A stretch of 64,000 nucleotides of DNA from Prosopocoilus inquinatus (Eukaryota > Arthropoda > Insecta > Coleoptera > Lucanidae), in assembly GCA_036172665.1 (NCBI GenBank), contig CM069869.1:2356001-2420000 (forward strand). The letters are read 5' to 3'. The stretch's first letter is position 1. Each line of letters begins with the position of its first letter. The translations under genes were made by a program, and so were the position numbers. This document shows, one piece after another, positions 12,338 to 21,340 of the stretch. The notes beneath the pieces were generated by a model. The model made no database searches. It saw only the letters and a list, made by a program, of their open reading frames with translations, and was not told the DNA's origin.

Positions 12338-12400
12338 CGAGCAGCCTCTGGACAGCTGTTTCAACCCTGCTTGGGGCTTCTTCAGCAGAGACGTAGCTCG
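12338..12400 (-). ncRNA. Type I hammerhead ribozyme, intact motif (retrozyme copy 1, monomer)
   Basis: On the minus strand the order is CGAGC, TACG, TCTCTG (stem I, 5' side), CTGAAGA (core), AGCCC-loop-GGGTT (stem II with one G-T pair), GAAAC (core and start of stem III), loop AGCT, then GTC (cleavage site), CAGAGG, CT, GCTCG (stem I, 3' side). All invariant core bases are present. The predicted cut lies between plus positions 12351 and 12350. Confidence 0.85.
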
Positions 12401-12624
12401 ACATTCCCACTGCAGACCAAAAACGACTTACATCGCAAATGCGATGTAAGACTGATGAACAGATAAAATAGCGACATCTTACTATCGCTTTTTGACCTGA
12501 CATTGCAGTAGGATAGACAAATTGAAGCGGGATTTGCTCCTAATAAGTCTCCCATGCAAGACGGTCATGCTTGCTGTCGAAGCATAATGAAAATTTTTAG
12601 AAAAATTTTGTGCAGTGGAAATGT

Positions 12625-12687
12625 CGAGCTACGTCTCTGCTGAAGAAGCCCCAAGCAGGGCTGGAACAGCTGTCCAGAGGCTGCTCG
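12625..12687 (+). ncRNA. Hammerhead ribozyme, core-mutated (retrozyme copy 1, inverted piece)
   Basis: Same architecture as the other copies: CGAGC at 12625, CTGAAGA at 12639, AGCCC/GGGCT stem II, GTC at 12672-12674 and GCTCG at the end. The conserved GAAA reads GGAA (12663-12666), changing the A13 position, so cleavage is expected to be lost. Confidence 0.75.
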
Positions 12688-12727
12688 AGGTTTTCACTGC
12701 AATCAAAAACGATTTGCACAAAATTTT

Positions 12728-12740
12728 TGTAATATTATAA
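12728..12740. repeat. Target-site duplication, right copy
   Basis: TGTAATATTATAA, partner of 12143-12155. Beyond it the LINE reading frame resumes. Confidence 0.75.
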
Positions 12741-13144
12741 TTAAAATAGCCTATTATATCATTGATATTGTCAAAATCATAGATAGAATCCCATGGAAAA
12801 GAGCGCAAGTCGGTGATAAAGTTATTCAGATCAAAATTTTTGAAATTTCTGTAGGTACGTGTGATGGCATCATTAGAAGCAGAAATAAGTTTCAAGTAAG
12901 CGTAAATTAAAAAGTGGTCAGAAAATTCGCCCATATCGCATACGCCGGAAGTTATATTATTTTCGTTAATAGTCGTTATTAATAAATCAATTAAAGTAGA
13001 ATTAGAATTATTAATTCGAGTAGGTTCTTTAATGACCTGGGTTAAACCTAAAGAGTCAGTTAAGTTATTTAAGTGTTGAGTTGAAGTGCTAGTATCGTCT
13101 AAAAGATTTATATTGAAATTCGCCGATGCAAATAATATCATCAA
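12741..13144 (-). pseudogene. LINE endonuclease C-terminal part
   Basis: The minus frame gives NFNINLLDD (the GDFN-like block), LTQVIKEPTRINNS, STLIDLLIT and then GEFSDHFLIYAYL, which contains the Ser-Asp-His active-site motif of APE-type LINE endonucleases. It runs through FPWDSIYDFDNINDIIGYFN up to the insertion junction. It overlaps the upstream endonuclease piece in another frame (13089-13144), so one small indel near 13115 separates two parts of one ancestral domain. Confidence 0.8.
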
Positions 13145-13499
13145 AAGAAACGATGTAATTACTCAAAGCATCTTCAATGATATTCAAGGAATTAACAACG
13201 TTTGTGTTGGGTGGCCTATAAATGACGCCAATTATTAAGTTAATGTTCGATATATTTAAATTAATCCATAAATGTTCGATGAATAAAGTGCATTCAGAAA
13301 GTGCTAAATTGAATATATACTTATTTTTAATATAAAGACAAACACCGTCACCTCGTCTGCCATCACTTCTGTCACACCTGACTAAGCAATAGCCTTTGAT
13401 AGAGACTAGAGAATCTTCAACTTCTAGCGTTAACCAAGTTTCAGATATACCAAAATTCCTCACTAACGATCTGGCATTAATGTGTGCCACTGGAAGCAT
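13089..13499 (-). pseudogene. LINE endonuclease N-terminal part, with internal deletion
   Basis: The frame begins near HINARSLV and jumps to ISETWLTLEVEDSL. That motif holds the catalytic Glu of APE-type endonucleases. Many residues normally found between these blocks are missing, which indicates a deletion. It continues with YCLVRCDRSDGRRGDGVCLY and LIIGVIYRPPNTNV, both typical of the CR1/Jockey group. The frame drifts out after DDIICIG at the frameshift shared with 12741-13144. Confidence 0.8.
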
Positions 13500-13716
13500 T
13501 ATTTATAGTTATGAAAAGAACTAAAATTAATGTGAAAAATGTAGGTATTCGAATGTTCAAAAACCATCCAGGCAACGTTAAAGACAATACAGAAAAAATC
13601 ATACAATTAAATCCCGATACAATTGAAATTAATGTAGTACAAGTAAATTTGAAATAAATTAAACAAGGACAAAAAAAGTTACCGATTTCAAAAGGAAAGA
13701 ACTATTGGCCGCTGCG

Positions 13717-14208
13717 TTAACTCTTCGTACATGCATCTAGCGCTTCCAAGGAGGTAATCTCGGTTCTTTTACCATTACATAGGCAGTAGATTCTGCCATC
13801 ATATGACCAGCAATTTTTAAAACCGAATTTAGCTTTGACTGCCGAGTAGACTACTGATCTTCTATGTGTCAAATCCTCAGTTACAAAAATACCGCTGCCT
13901 TTTAACCGTTTCTTGTTTTGCAAAACTGTACTTTTCGTTTGGTAAGAAACGAATTTTACAATTATTTGCCTTGACTTCCTGGGGGCACCCCCGGTTACAT
14001 AATTCGCGTCTTTCCCAATACGGTGAGACCTGTCGATGCAATCACCTGGTAGAGTAACATTCATTATTTTGAATACGTTATTAATAACATCATGCACGTT
14101 TTCTTGCTGTTCTTCTGGTATTCCGTGGATTCTGATACTATTACGTCTCGAGTAGTGCACCAGGTCGTCTATTTTATTGCGTAACTCCTCGTTCTCAGCA
14201 CTTATCAA
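13717..14208 (-). pseudogene. LINE ORF1 protein, 5'-truncated
   Basis: The 163-codon minus frame starts with the end of a coiled coil (ENEELRNKIDDL) followed by VHYSRRNSIRIHGIPEE, the RRNxxR/GIPE signature of ORF1 proteins of CR1/Daphne and L1-like LINEs. It then has an RRM-like nucleic-acid-binding region (DRSHRIGKD, SRQIIVKFVSYQTKSTVLQ, GSGIFVTEDLTHRR). It probably acts as an RNA chaperone in the retrotransposition particle. It is open to TAG near 13717. Upstream of 14208 the coiled coil is lost, so the copy is truncated there. It lies 5' of the endonuclease pieces, as expected for one element. Confidence 0.8.
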
Positions 14209-14215
14209 TTAAAGT

Positions 14216-17177
14216 GGACCTTCGTTAATGACATTTTCCTGTCAGAATTTATAAATATTTGAAAGATGTTGTGCTTACGCAAAAAACAAGGAGCAGTCAT
14301 CATACGAACTATCTCAGTTGAATTATAAACAAATAAAAACAATTTTATTGTCGAAGAAGGGACCGTGACAAGAAACTTCATTTTGACTTTTCTTTAAAGT
14401 TAGGTTTCAACTGAAACATTTTGTTTGATTTCCGTCAGTAATTATAACTGCTTTGTCCTAATATTTTCTGGCCGCGATGTCAGCCCTACGTGTCTTTTGA
14501 GTTGCTTTCGAGCAAATCTTCCGAGCGGATACACCGAATCTGCATTAAAATCAGAGGTAATTTAGGTTGAGATGTTAGCGTGTGTCACGTTTTGTAATTG
14601 ATTTCTTTGTTTTGAAAAAGAGAGAAATCCGCTTTCCATTGTGATGTTTTCGCCACTCTGTAATAATTTTAGTATTGATCGTATTAGGCAAGTTTATTAT
14701 AAAAAATCATGTTCCAGTTGAGGTTTTCTTTTTTTACCCCAGCAATTCGACTTACACAATATTTTCTCTGTGGTAATTCTTTTTCGAAATTTGTATCCCA
14801 TATTATTGAATTTTCTACCCCTTTCGCATTAGGCCACTTCTTAAGCGCCTAATAATTTATCCTTCAAACCCCCAATTTGAACAATGAACAATTTAGATTG
14901 CCGAAAATCGGTCCTTATCAGTTTTGGCGAGCCCGCGCTCTTTCTGCTTTTTCATTGCTCTTGCACGCATCTTTCGACTGATTGTTCTTGTGGTTAAAAA
15001 TTATAAAATGTAAGTACTTTTCTCTTCAATTTTATTCCATACTCTTTTACATTCCATCAATTTCTACAGAACCAAGATATTTCAAAGGTCGACATATTAA
15101 AAGACCGAAACCCTTCAAAGTTTACACTAAATCGCCGCTGCGATCTAGAAGTCAGCATGTGCTTCGCCCAGAAAAAGCTCCTGTTTGGCCATTTCATGCT
15201 CCTCTTGGATCCCTGACCACGAGTGGCAGGTAGCAGTTGGTGGTCGTCTAATTTTTTAAGAGCGTTTTATCGCAAGCCACGACACGCGCAACCGTCCAGT
15301 AGCCCAGGAAGCAACGCAGTGAGTGTATTTTTTCCTCTTATGCTTTTTCTTCTTCATTAAGCTTAGAAACCGTCTTCATCTGGTACTGATAATCTTAGAC
15401 TAGTTAATTAGTTTAGATTTAAGCAGCATCATCTCATCATTTTTAGTTTTTAGGATGATTTAGCTAAAAAAGAAAAAGATAAGGTAATACGAATTCAGAA
15501 ATTTGTCAAAATTTTTGAAATAATTTTTCTTATTAAATTTCTTGAATGTTACTCACCTTTTCTTATTGCTGTCTAAACATTGGCCTAGCTTATCGACTTG
15601 CTTACATCGCAGAGTTTAGCCCCCGCAATACTTTGCAAGTGCCTTCCACTTCTTCTTAATTAAACATAAAATTGGGACAGCAGTCAAAAAAAAAGAAGAA
15701 AAGAGCAAATCAAACCGGAAAGCGGTTGGGCACTTGACACTATTTTCGTTTGTACGTTTGCTCCTGTTCTTTCCCATACTGGGCGGTGGTAATGGCTGTC
15801 TACTGTGAAGGTTTCACTTTCTGCGAGGTCGCCATTACGACGCTCCTGCTCGAAAATTTTAAACCGATCAAATAATCGACTGGTGGCCGGCATCGATACA
15901 AAAGTTACAAGCATACGAATTTAGATAAAGAGACCACGATTCTTCAGATACTGCCAATGACGTCACCGGTGTTAAATTAACATTAATTGATAACTGATAA
16001 GGTACGCAATCTAGTACTGTAAAGATTCTCTTCTTCTCTTGCAAGGTAACATTTCAACTATTTCTTAATGTACCGCAAGCTTTTATTTTGGGAAAACTTT
16101 GCACAGGGCTGGAGACGAATTAATCAATTGCTACGAACAAGACGATTTTGCTAAAAAAAAAAAATTACTCACACGTTGGCCCAATGGCGCTTCCTGTGGG
16201 ATAAATTGTTAAATGCCAAAAAGTTAACCCAACAACTGGCGCAGCTGGGGAGGTACAGATAGCAAGCAGATCTTACATACGTACACCAAATTTTTTGTGG
16301 AAGGACTGCTTTCGTGACCAACGGACAAGGCGTAATACCAGTGGTTAGCTCATACTCAAACGGAAATGGTGGAGCCAGGGAGGGTCATAAGAATTCCCAG
16401 AAGAAAATGTGAGGATGTTGTGAGAAGAAAAAATTGTTTATTAAAAAAATTGATACCGGTAATAGGACGCCAACTGAAGCCTTTACCCTAGGTACAAATA
16501 AATACATTCTAACATCAATAACTTCAGTTTCACAATGCGAAAGTGTCCAAATAACAATTCCAAATAGGTTCAATAATTATTAATATCGTAACTGACAAAG
16601 AAGTTATACAATTCACACTCTAATGATTGATACGGATTGAAATTAAAATACTGATACAGATTAAAATTAAAATGCGCAGCTAAGTTAAAATATCTCAGAG
16701 ACATTCAAAACCAGCACGTATTACGTAGGCAGTTCCCTTCGTCTTACAAAATTTGACAAGATGGCATAAGCTGATAATTTAAAATTTGAAATCTTCGATC
16801 TCAAAACAACTCTCAAACAACAACAAATCTCAAAATAACTTGGCAGTATCGGAAGAATCACGGCCGGCTGAAGTCTCAAGAAAGCCAAACAAAGATGATT
16901 TCGTAAATATCTCAAAGAATTCGTTGAAATGAAACTTGAAATTCGTTCAATAAAATAAAAAGTGTTGACAGAACCTGATTTAAGTATTTAAAAACATGAA
17001 TGAATTTGCTTTAGCTCCTGAATAATTAATCAACGAGAATGACGGCAAGCTAGCTCTGAGAAGGAAAATTCAGCTGTCCCGAGCCGGTACTCAGTTGAAG
17101 AAGCTGATACCACGCACTGCGGAACCCGTCCTCCAAGGATCGCAGCGTTCGCTGAAATTTCGAAAACTTTCAGGAGG
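14216..17177. other. Unassigned sequence
   Basis: No gene or repeat recognised. A frame at 14982-15233 has a basic, proline-containing end but no domain I can name. Confidence 0.4.
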
Positions 17178-17181
17178 ATAT

Positions 17182-17562
17182 TGTCACGCTCGCCTCGAAA
17201 GATAGCGGCGCTTTACTAAAAGAAAGGGGTACGTAGTCCAGTGGGAAGCTTACGCCGTTTTATCTTCTGGGCCGAAGATCCCGCATGGAAAAAATGTGAG
17301 AGACTTATCTTCGCCTGGTATTGTCCCTAGCTGTAAGAGGGACCGGGTTGAAGGAAAGCTCCACCGTCTTTTCCCAAATTTTTATTTGGCACACTTCACT
17401 TGGGGCACACCTTACTGAGTCGCCGTCACCCCAGCGATTCTCAACTCGATCGAACCGCGGTCAATCGCACCTTTTTATTGACGACTCAGCAAGATGCTCC
17501 GCGAAACAATTATAAAATATTGTCTATCTACAGGTGTCCTACAATGGGTAACCTTCGTGACA
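17182..17562. mobile_element. Solo-LTR-like element (381 bp) flanked by ATAT
   Basis: The sequence runs from TGTCACG to CGTGACA, a 7-bp inverted terminus beginning TG and ending CA. It is bordered by ATAT on both sides (17178-17181, 17563-17566). TG...CA ends with a 4-bp ATAT duplication fit an LTR of the gypsy group, part of which prefers ATAT targets. No internal coding region adjoins it, so it is best read as a solo LTR. A DNA element with short inverted ends is the alternative. Confidence 0.55.
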
Positions 17563-17774
17563 ATATAACACTCGTGCGTACAAAATACTTGGTTCTTCGC
17601 CACAAAAACAACAGTACGTACTTAAATCGTATATTACTATTCACAACTTAAATTCACATCGACACTCGAGTCACTCGAACTTAAAGAGGCCAAATGTTAA
17701 TTGTACGCAACATCGTCGACCTTCAAATGACGTCGAAACAGGTAGCGACAGCAAGCGGAAACGTATTGTTGTAA

Positions 17775-18675
17775 GACAGAAGATTCGGAAAACAATTCCA
17801 GGAAGCAACTAAATAAGCGAATTTCTCTGTGGGAACAAAGAAATCTAATATGAGCATGGGTCGTCGGAGTGGCGTCACCTAAATAGCTGACTGTTTAACA
17901 CAGAAATGGAGGATCCGATTGGAATGAGCTATTCATAACAACTCCACAGGTTCACGAAGCACAAATAATACCAGTGATCAATGTAGCTGCTTCGAATTTT
18001 GCATAATAAATTAAAGAAATTCACGGAAGTAAGTACATGTGTCTGTACCCCGTGCTGGCGTAATGTCTACTAGCGATAGAGCAAGAAGCCGCAAATGAAT
18101 TCTCTTACAAACACAATTTCGGCCAATCAGATTACAATTACAGATAACGTGACTTCCAGACCCGATGAGAGCGTACCATCAATGTGCCTAAACCGAAAGC
18201 GAACAGTGTGGTCAACGGTTAACAATTAAAGACAAAAGATTCTGGAAAACGATTCCAGGGAGGAATTAAATAAGCGAATTTTTCTGTGAGAACAAAGAAA
18301 TCTAATATGAGCATGGGTCGTCGGAGTGGCGTTACCTAAATAGCTGACTGTTTAACGTAGAAATGGAAAAACCGCTTGGAATAAGCTGTTTATAACAACT
18401 CCACAAGTTCACGAAGCACAAGTAATACCAGTTTTCGCTGTAGCTGATTCGAATTTTGCATAATAAATTGCAACACTTCACAGAAGTATGTGCACGTGTC
18501 TGTACCTCTCCTGCTGGCATAATGCCTAATGGCGATAGAGTAAGAGGCCGGAAATGAATTCTCTTACGAACTCAATTTCGGCCAATCAGGTTACAGTTGC
18601 AGATAACGTGATTTCCAGACCCGATGAGAACGTCTAAACCGAAAACGAACAGTGTGGCCAACGGTCAACAATTAA
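17775..18675 (+). repeat. Tandem duplication, unit about 456 bp, two copies
   Basis: GACAGAAGATTCGG at 17775 recurs as GACAAAAGATTCTGG at 18231. Both units carry GAGCATGGGTCGTCGGAGTG, AATAGCTGACTGTTTAAC, AATTTCGGCCAATCAG and AACCGAAAGCGAACAGTGTG (the last as AACCGAAAACGAACAGTGTG in unit 2). Unit 2 ends near 18675. Divergence is moderate, including small deletions near the ends. Confidence 0.9.
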
Positions 18676-19796
18676 AAGAACCTAGGATTTAAGAGAGACG
18701 GACTCAAATCCAGAGCGGAGATTTAACAATTAAGTCATCCATGCAAGATACAAGTTGCAGTTGCCTTTCAGGTCTTTATGACGTCGAGATGGCCTCTTGT
18801 GACTACATCGCAGGCGTATAAAACAAAATAAAATCGAAATATCCTTTTTTTTAACGGCAAAACTTAAATTAAAAAGGGCCCCCTTTTAGCAGCGTCGGCA
18901 ATGAGTATCAATTTACTTCGCTCTCGGATTTAATTAAAATCAAAATCCGTTGTAAACGTTTATAACGCACACAAAACAGTTGACTGCGTCGTAACCGAAC
19001 GTCACGATGTCACTTATTTCGACTGGAAGGGGGGGCTCTTGTTTTCCAACCCTTGTCTGACGCTCTCGCCAATAAAAAAAAAGCGTCGTTAAGCACGCAT
19101 TAAACGGGCAATATCAGTTTCGAGGGCTAAGGGGGTAGGTTTTCGGTACAACTCGAATTACAGCGAATAGACCAAGTGGAATGTGTTTGTGTAAATACGT
19201 CGGTCTGCTCTTGTTCCAGGGAGTTTTCAGTCAAATATTTATTCTGTTAACTTAATGGAAGCGCGCGGAGAGTGTTTAATGTACACAATGTAATTTACAT
19301 GGGTCAATAATTCAATCATAGTACCTACTGATAAATTCGAATCCTCAGTGGTCTGAAATGTTGTTTTACTGACCGTAATATTTATTGGATTGCATCGGTT
19401 TGGATTGGAGTTTGAAAAATTAATGTTATTAATCTTACCATCTTGATGACGTGCTTTGCTTTTATTACGTTGCTTTCCGGAAAAGCTCACTAATACAAGC
19501 TCGGATGCAATTAAAAGCGAAAATAGAAATGTTTACAGTAAGGTATTTAAGTGTACGTATTTTCACGTGAGGTAACATTTGAGTGCGTGCTTCGTCTTAA
19601 AGTTCACGAAACTCATTCGGGGTGAATGGGGGGGTGTTCAAACAATTAAATTTCAGGCACGCAAAACTTATTTCTTAACGCTAGTATTGATTTTAGGATT
19701 TTTGTTGTTGGAAATAAGTACACATCGGAATCTTGTGTTTTGACGTCGTCGACGTAACGTGTCATTATTAAAATGTATTGGAAACTGTGGTTTGTA
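18676..19796. other. Unassigned sequence
   Basis: Nothing recognised. Confidence 0.4.
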
Positions 19797-19851
19797 GTAC
19801 AAAGAAATTGGATTTAATCTCCTAACGGCAAGAAGTTTGTTTAAACTTAAA

Positions 19852-19893
19852 CTAGATACCAATTTCGGCAGCTACGCTGCCATCTTCACTAAG
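19852..19893 (-). ncRNA. Hammerhead-like motif in PLE terminal repeat (left, mutated)
   Basis: The minus strand has CTTA, then GTGAAGA (expected CTGANGA, first C changed), stem II GGCAGC-GTA-GCTGCC, GAAA, a 2-bp stem III with loop TGGT, ATC and TAG. Compared with the right copy, the stem I base before TA is T rather than C, which keeps pairing (T-G instead of C-G). Confidence 0.6.
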
Positions 19894-19997
19894 TGCCTTC
19901 TTTTTGATCACAAGAGAAGTGACTGTGTCATGCCTATCGTTACCTTATATACTAATTCGTTCCGCTCCAATGAAGCGTGCTCTCTAAAGCGAGCGTC

Positions 19998-20198
19998 TCA
20001 CTGGATTGCGTCAACCAAGTCAAGCAACACGGAACCTGCCACAGGCCCCTGATCGGTGTTCATTAAATCTCTCTTATTTTTGTATATGAAAATGGTTTCA
20101 AACCCGTCTAATTCCCTGTTGCTTGACGCTGCTTTTACTAACCTAATATTGTTTAAATCTATGGCTGTCAAGGGTGTACTAAAAAATGTATTGGGCAA
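19998..20198 (-). pseudogene. PLE GIY-YIG endonuclease C-terminus (truncated copy)
   Basis: The minus frame contains LNNIRLVKAASSNRELDGF, then ETIFIYKNKRDLMNTDQGP and VLLDLVDAIQ. It is about 90% identical to the plus copy at 20186-20448. Only the last part of the endonuclease is present. Confidence 0.7.
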
Positions 20199-20448
20199 AC
20201 AAAAAGAACACTTAGCTCATTTAAAATACAATAGAATTGAAAAATCCAGTGTTGCCCAACATATATTTGACACCGGTCATAAAATAAATTTAAACAATCT
20301 TAGGTTAGTAAAACCAACGTCAAGCAACAGGGAATTAGACGGGTTTGAAACCATTTTCATCTACAAAAATAAGAGAGATTTGATGAACACCGATCATGGG
20401 CCTTTGGCAGGTTCCGTGTTGCTTGACTTGGTTGACGCAATCCAGTGA
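20186..20448 (+). pseudogene. PLE GIY-YIG endonuclease C-terminal domain
   Basis: The frame reads KEHLAHLKYNRIEKSSVAQH, then IFDTGHKINLNNLRLVK, SSNRELDGFETIFIYKNKRD and VLLDLVDAIQ before a stop. The EH, the SSVAQHIFDTGHKI block and the Glu in GFETIFI match the C-terminal nuclease fused to reverse transcriptase in PLEs. In a neighbouring frame at about 20188 the sequence reads CIGQTKRTL, like the YIGQTKRSL start of the same domain, so a deletion or frameshift lies between. The GIY part and all RT sequence are absent. The domain would nick target DNA during retrotransposition. Confidence 0.8.
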
Positions 20449-20553
20449 GACGCTCGCTTTAGAGAGCATGCTTCATTGGAGCGGAACGGATTAGTATATA
20501 AGGTAGCGATAGGCATGACACAGTCAGTTCTCTTGTGATCAAGAAGAAGGCAT

Positions 20554-20594
20554 CTACTGAAGATGGCAGCATAGCTGCCGAAATAGGTATCTAG
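20554..20594 (+). ncRNA. Hammerhead-like motif in PLE terminal repeat (right)
   Basis: CTA (stem I), CTGAAGA at 20557-20563, one unpaired T, GGCAGC-ATA-GCTGCC (stem II, 6 bp), GAAA at 20580-20583, minimal stem III (AT/AT with loop AGGT), C at 20591 as the cleavage position after AU, and TAG closing stem I. All core bases are present. The extra T between core and stem II and the 3-bp stem I make activity uncertain. PLE terminal repeats are known to carry type I hammerheads with minimal stem III. Confidence 0.6.
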
Positions 20595-20646
20595 TTTTTA
20601 AACAAACTTTTTGTGGTTAGGAGGTTAAATCCAATTCCTTTGTAAC

Positions 20647-21340
20647 GTGTAATTAGTTTATGAAATGAAGACAAAATTATTTTTAATTCGTCTTCAACCT
20701 TTCCAGAATAATCCGCCTGGGATTGCCTCGATTTTAAAATTGGCTTACGCTTAACAGCTCCCCATGCCACAGCGCGGATAGAACACGATGACGTCAAAAT
20801 ACGTGATTCCGATCTGCAGGAAATAACATAACAAATTGGGTAACTGGGAAAATACATTTTTGCCTCCCAATTTTTTTGTGTTTTATTTTATTTACCGAAA
20901 TATGAGTAACGTTTTATTATGTAATTCAATTATTAACTTCGCTTAATGTTTATAAAATGAAGTATGTTATTTTGTTTTCCATTTGCGCTGCGCAAAAGTT
21001 TGTTCGACGCTAAAAAATTTAATGGATTATTTTTTGTTTGTTTTTTTCTTTGCTGAACGTACTGCTTTATCATTATTATTTTGTTTTGTTGAAAAAGTTC
21101 CAAAATAAAAACGAAAATTAATATAAAAAATCTGTTAGCCATATCCATTTCGAAGCAGATTGTATTAGTTGAGACTATACAGGGTCATTCGTGAAGAATT
21201 GGAAATTATGTGCAGCCATAAACGCAACTTAACATTGACTGAATGAATTACTGACATTCCTGAGTTCAATTATGTTGGCGAGGGTGTCTGTAAATCAATT
21301 TCTTTTTGAATCAAATCGAAAACGTAGGAAATCTTTGAAA
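20647..21340. other. Unassigned AT-rich sequence
   Basis: Nothing recognised. Confidence 0.4.

Larger units (their letters stand above)
12156..12727. mobile_element. Retrozyme-like hammerhead element, copy 1 (572 bp)
   Basis: This non-coding insertion is nested in the LINE and bounded by 13-bp direct repeats. Relative to the ribozyme strand it holds a complete minus-strand monomer (12156 to about 12460), a second partial minus monomer in head-to-tail order (to about 12614), and a partial plus-strand piece (12615-12727). TAAAATAGCG recurs at 12161 and 12464, giving a monomer of 303 bp. It shares CGACATCTTACTATCGC, GGATAGACAAATTGAAGCGG and TGATTGCAGTGA with the copies at 48086, 50033 and 61250. 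Between monomers lies an 11-bp stem, CTTACATCGCA/TGCGATGTAAG. Apparent frames of 60-76 codons inside it are not genes. Confidence 0.8.
10440..14215 (-). mobile_element. CR1/Daphne-like LINE copy, truncated and decayed, with nested insertion
   Basis: ORF1, endonuclease, linker and RT occur in LINE order on the minus strand. At least one deletion, several frameshifts and one nonsense codon break it. The segment 12156-12727 is a later insertion. No clear 3' tail or target duplication for the LINE itself was found. Confidence 0.75.
19797..20646. mobile_element. Penelope-like element: two 3' ends in inverted orientation
   Basis: Two arms of about 360 bp (19797-20165 minus, 20288-20646 plus) are near reverse complements. 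Both read outward through the same GIY-YIG coding end, then GACGCAATCCAGTGAGACGC or its complement, GTATATAAGGTA(A/G)CGATAGGC, a hammerhead-like motif, and GGTTAGGAGGTTAAATCCAA or its counterpart. About 120 bp between the arms belongs to the longer, plus-strand copy. PLEs commonly occur as truncated copies joined in inverted orientation. Confidence 0.8.

Noticed and set aside
12418..12446. Palindrome CTTACATCGCA/TGCGATGTAAG as a separate regulatory site
   Set aside because: It is at the junction between retrozyme monomers. In copy 4 the same place has only a shorter stem, so it belongs to that element.
13089..13144. Two overlapping minus-strand genes
   Set aside because: They are two frames of the same LINE endonuclease separated by a small indel.
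18711..18722. tRNA B-box-like GACTCAAATCC
   Set aside because: No A box at suitable distance and no cloverleaf. No tRNA was found anywhere in the window.
20056..20448. 130-codon frame at face value as one protein
   Set aside because: The first 40 or so codons read the antisense of the inverted left PLE arm. Only the part from about 20186 is GIY-YIG coding.
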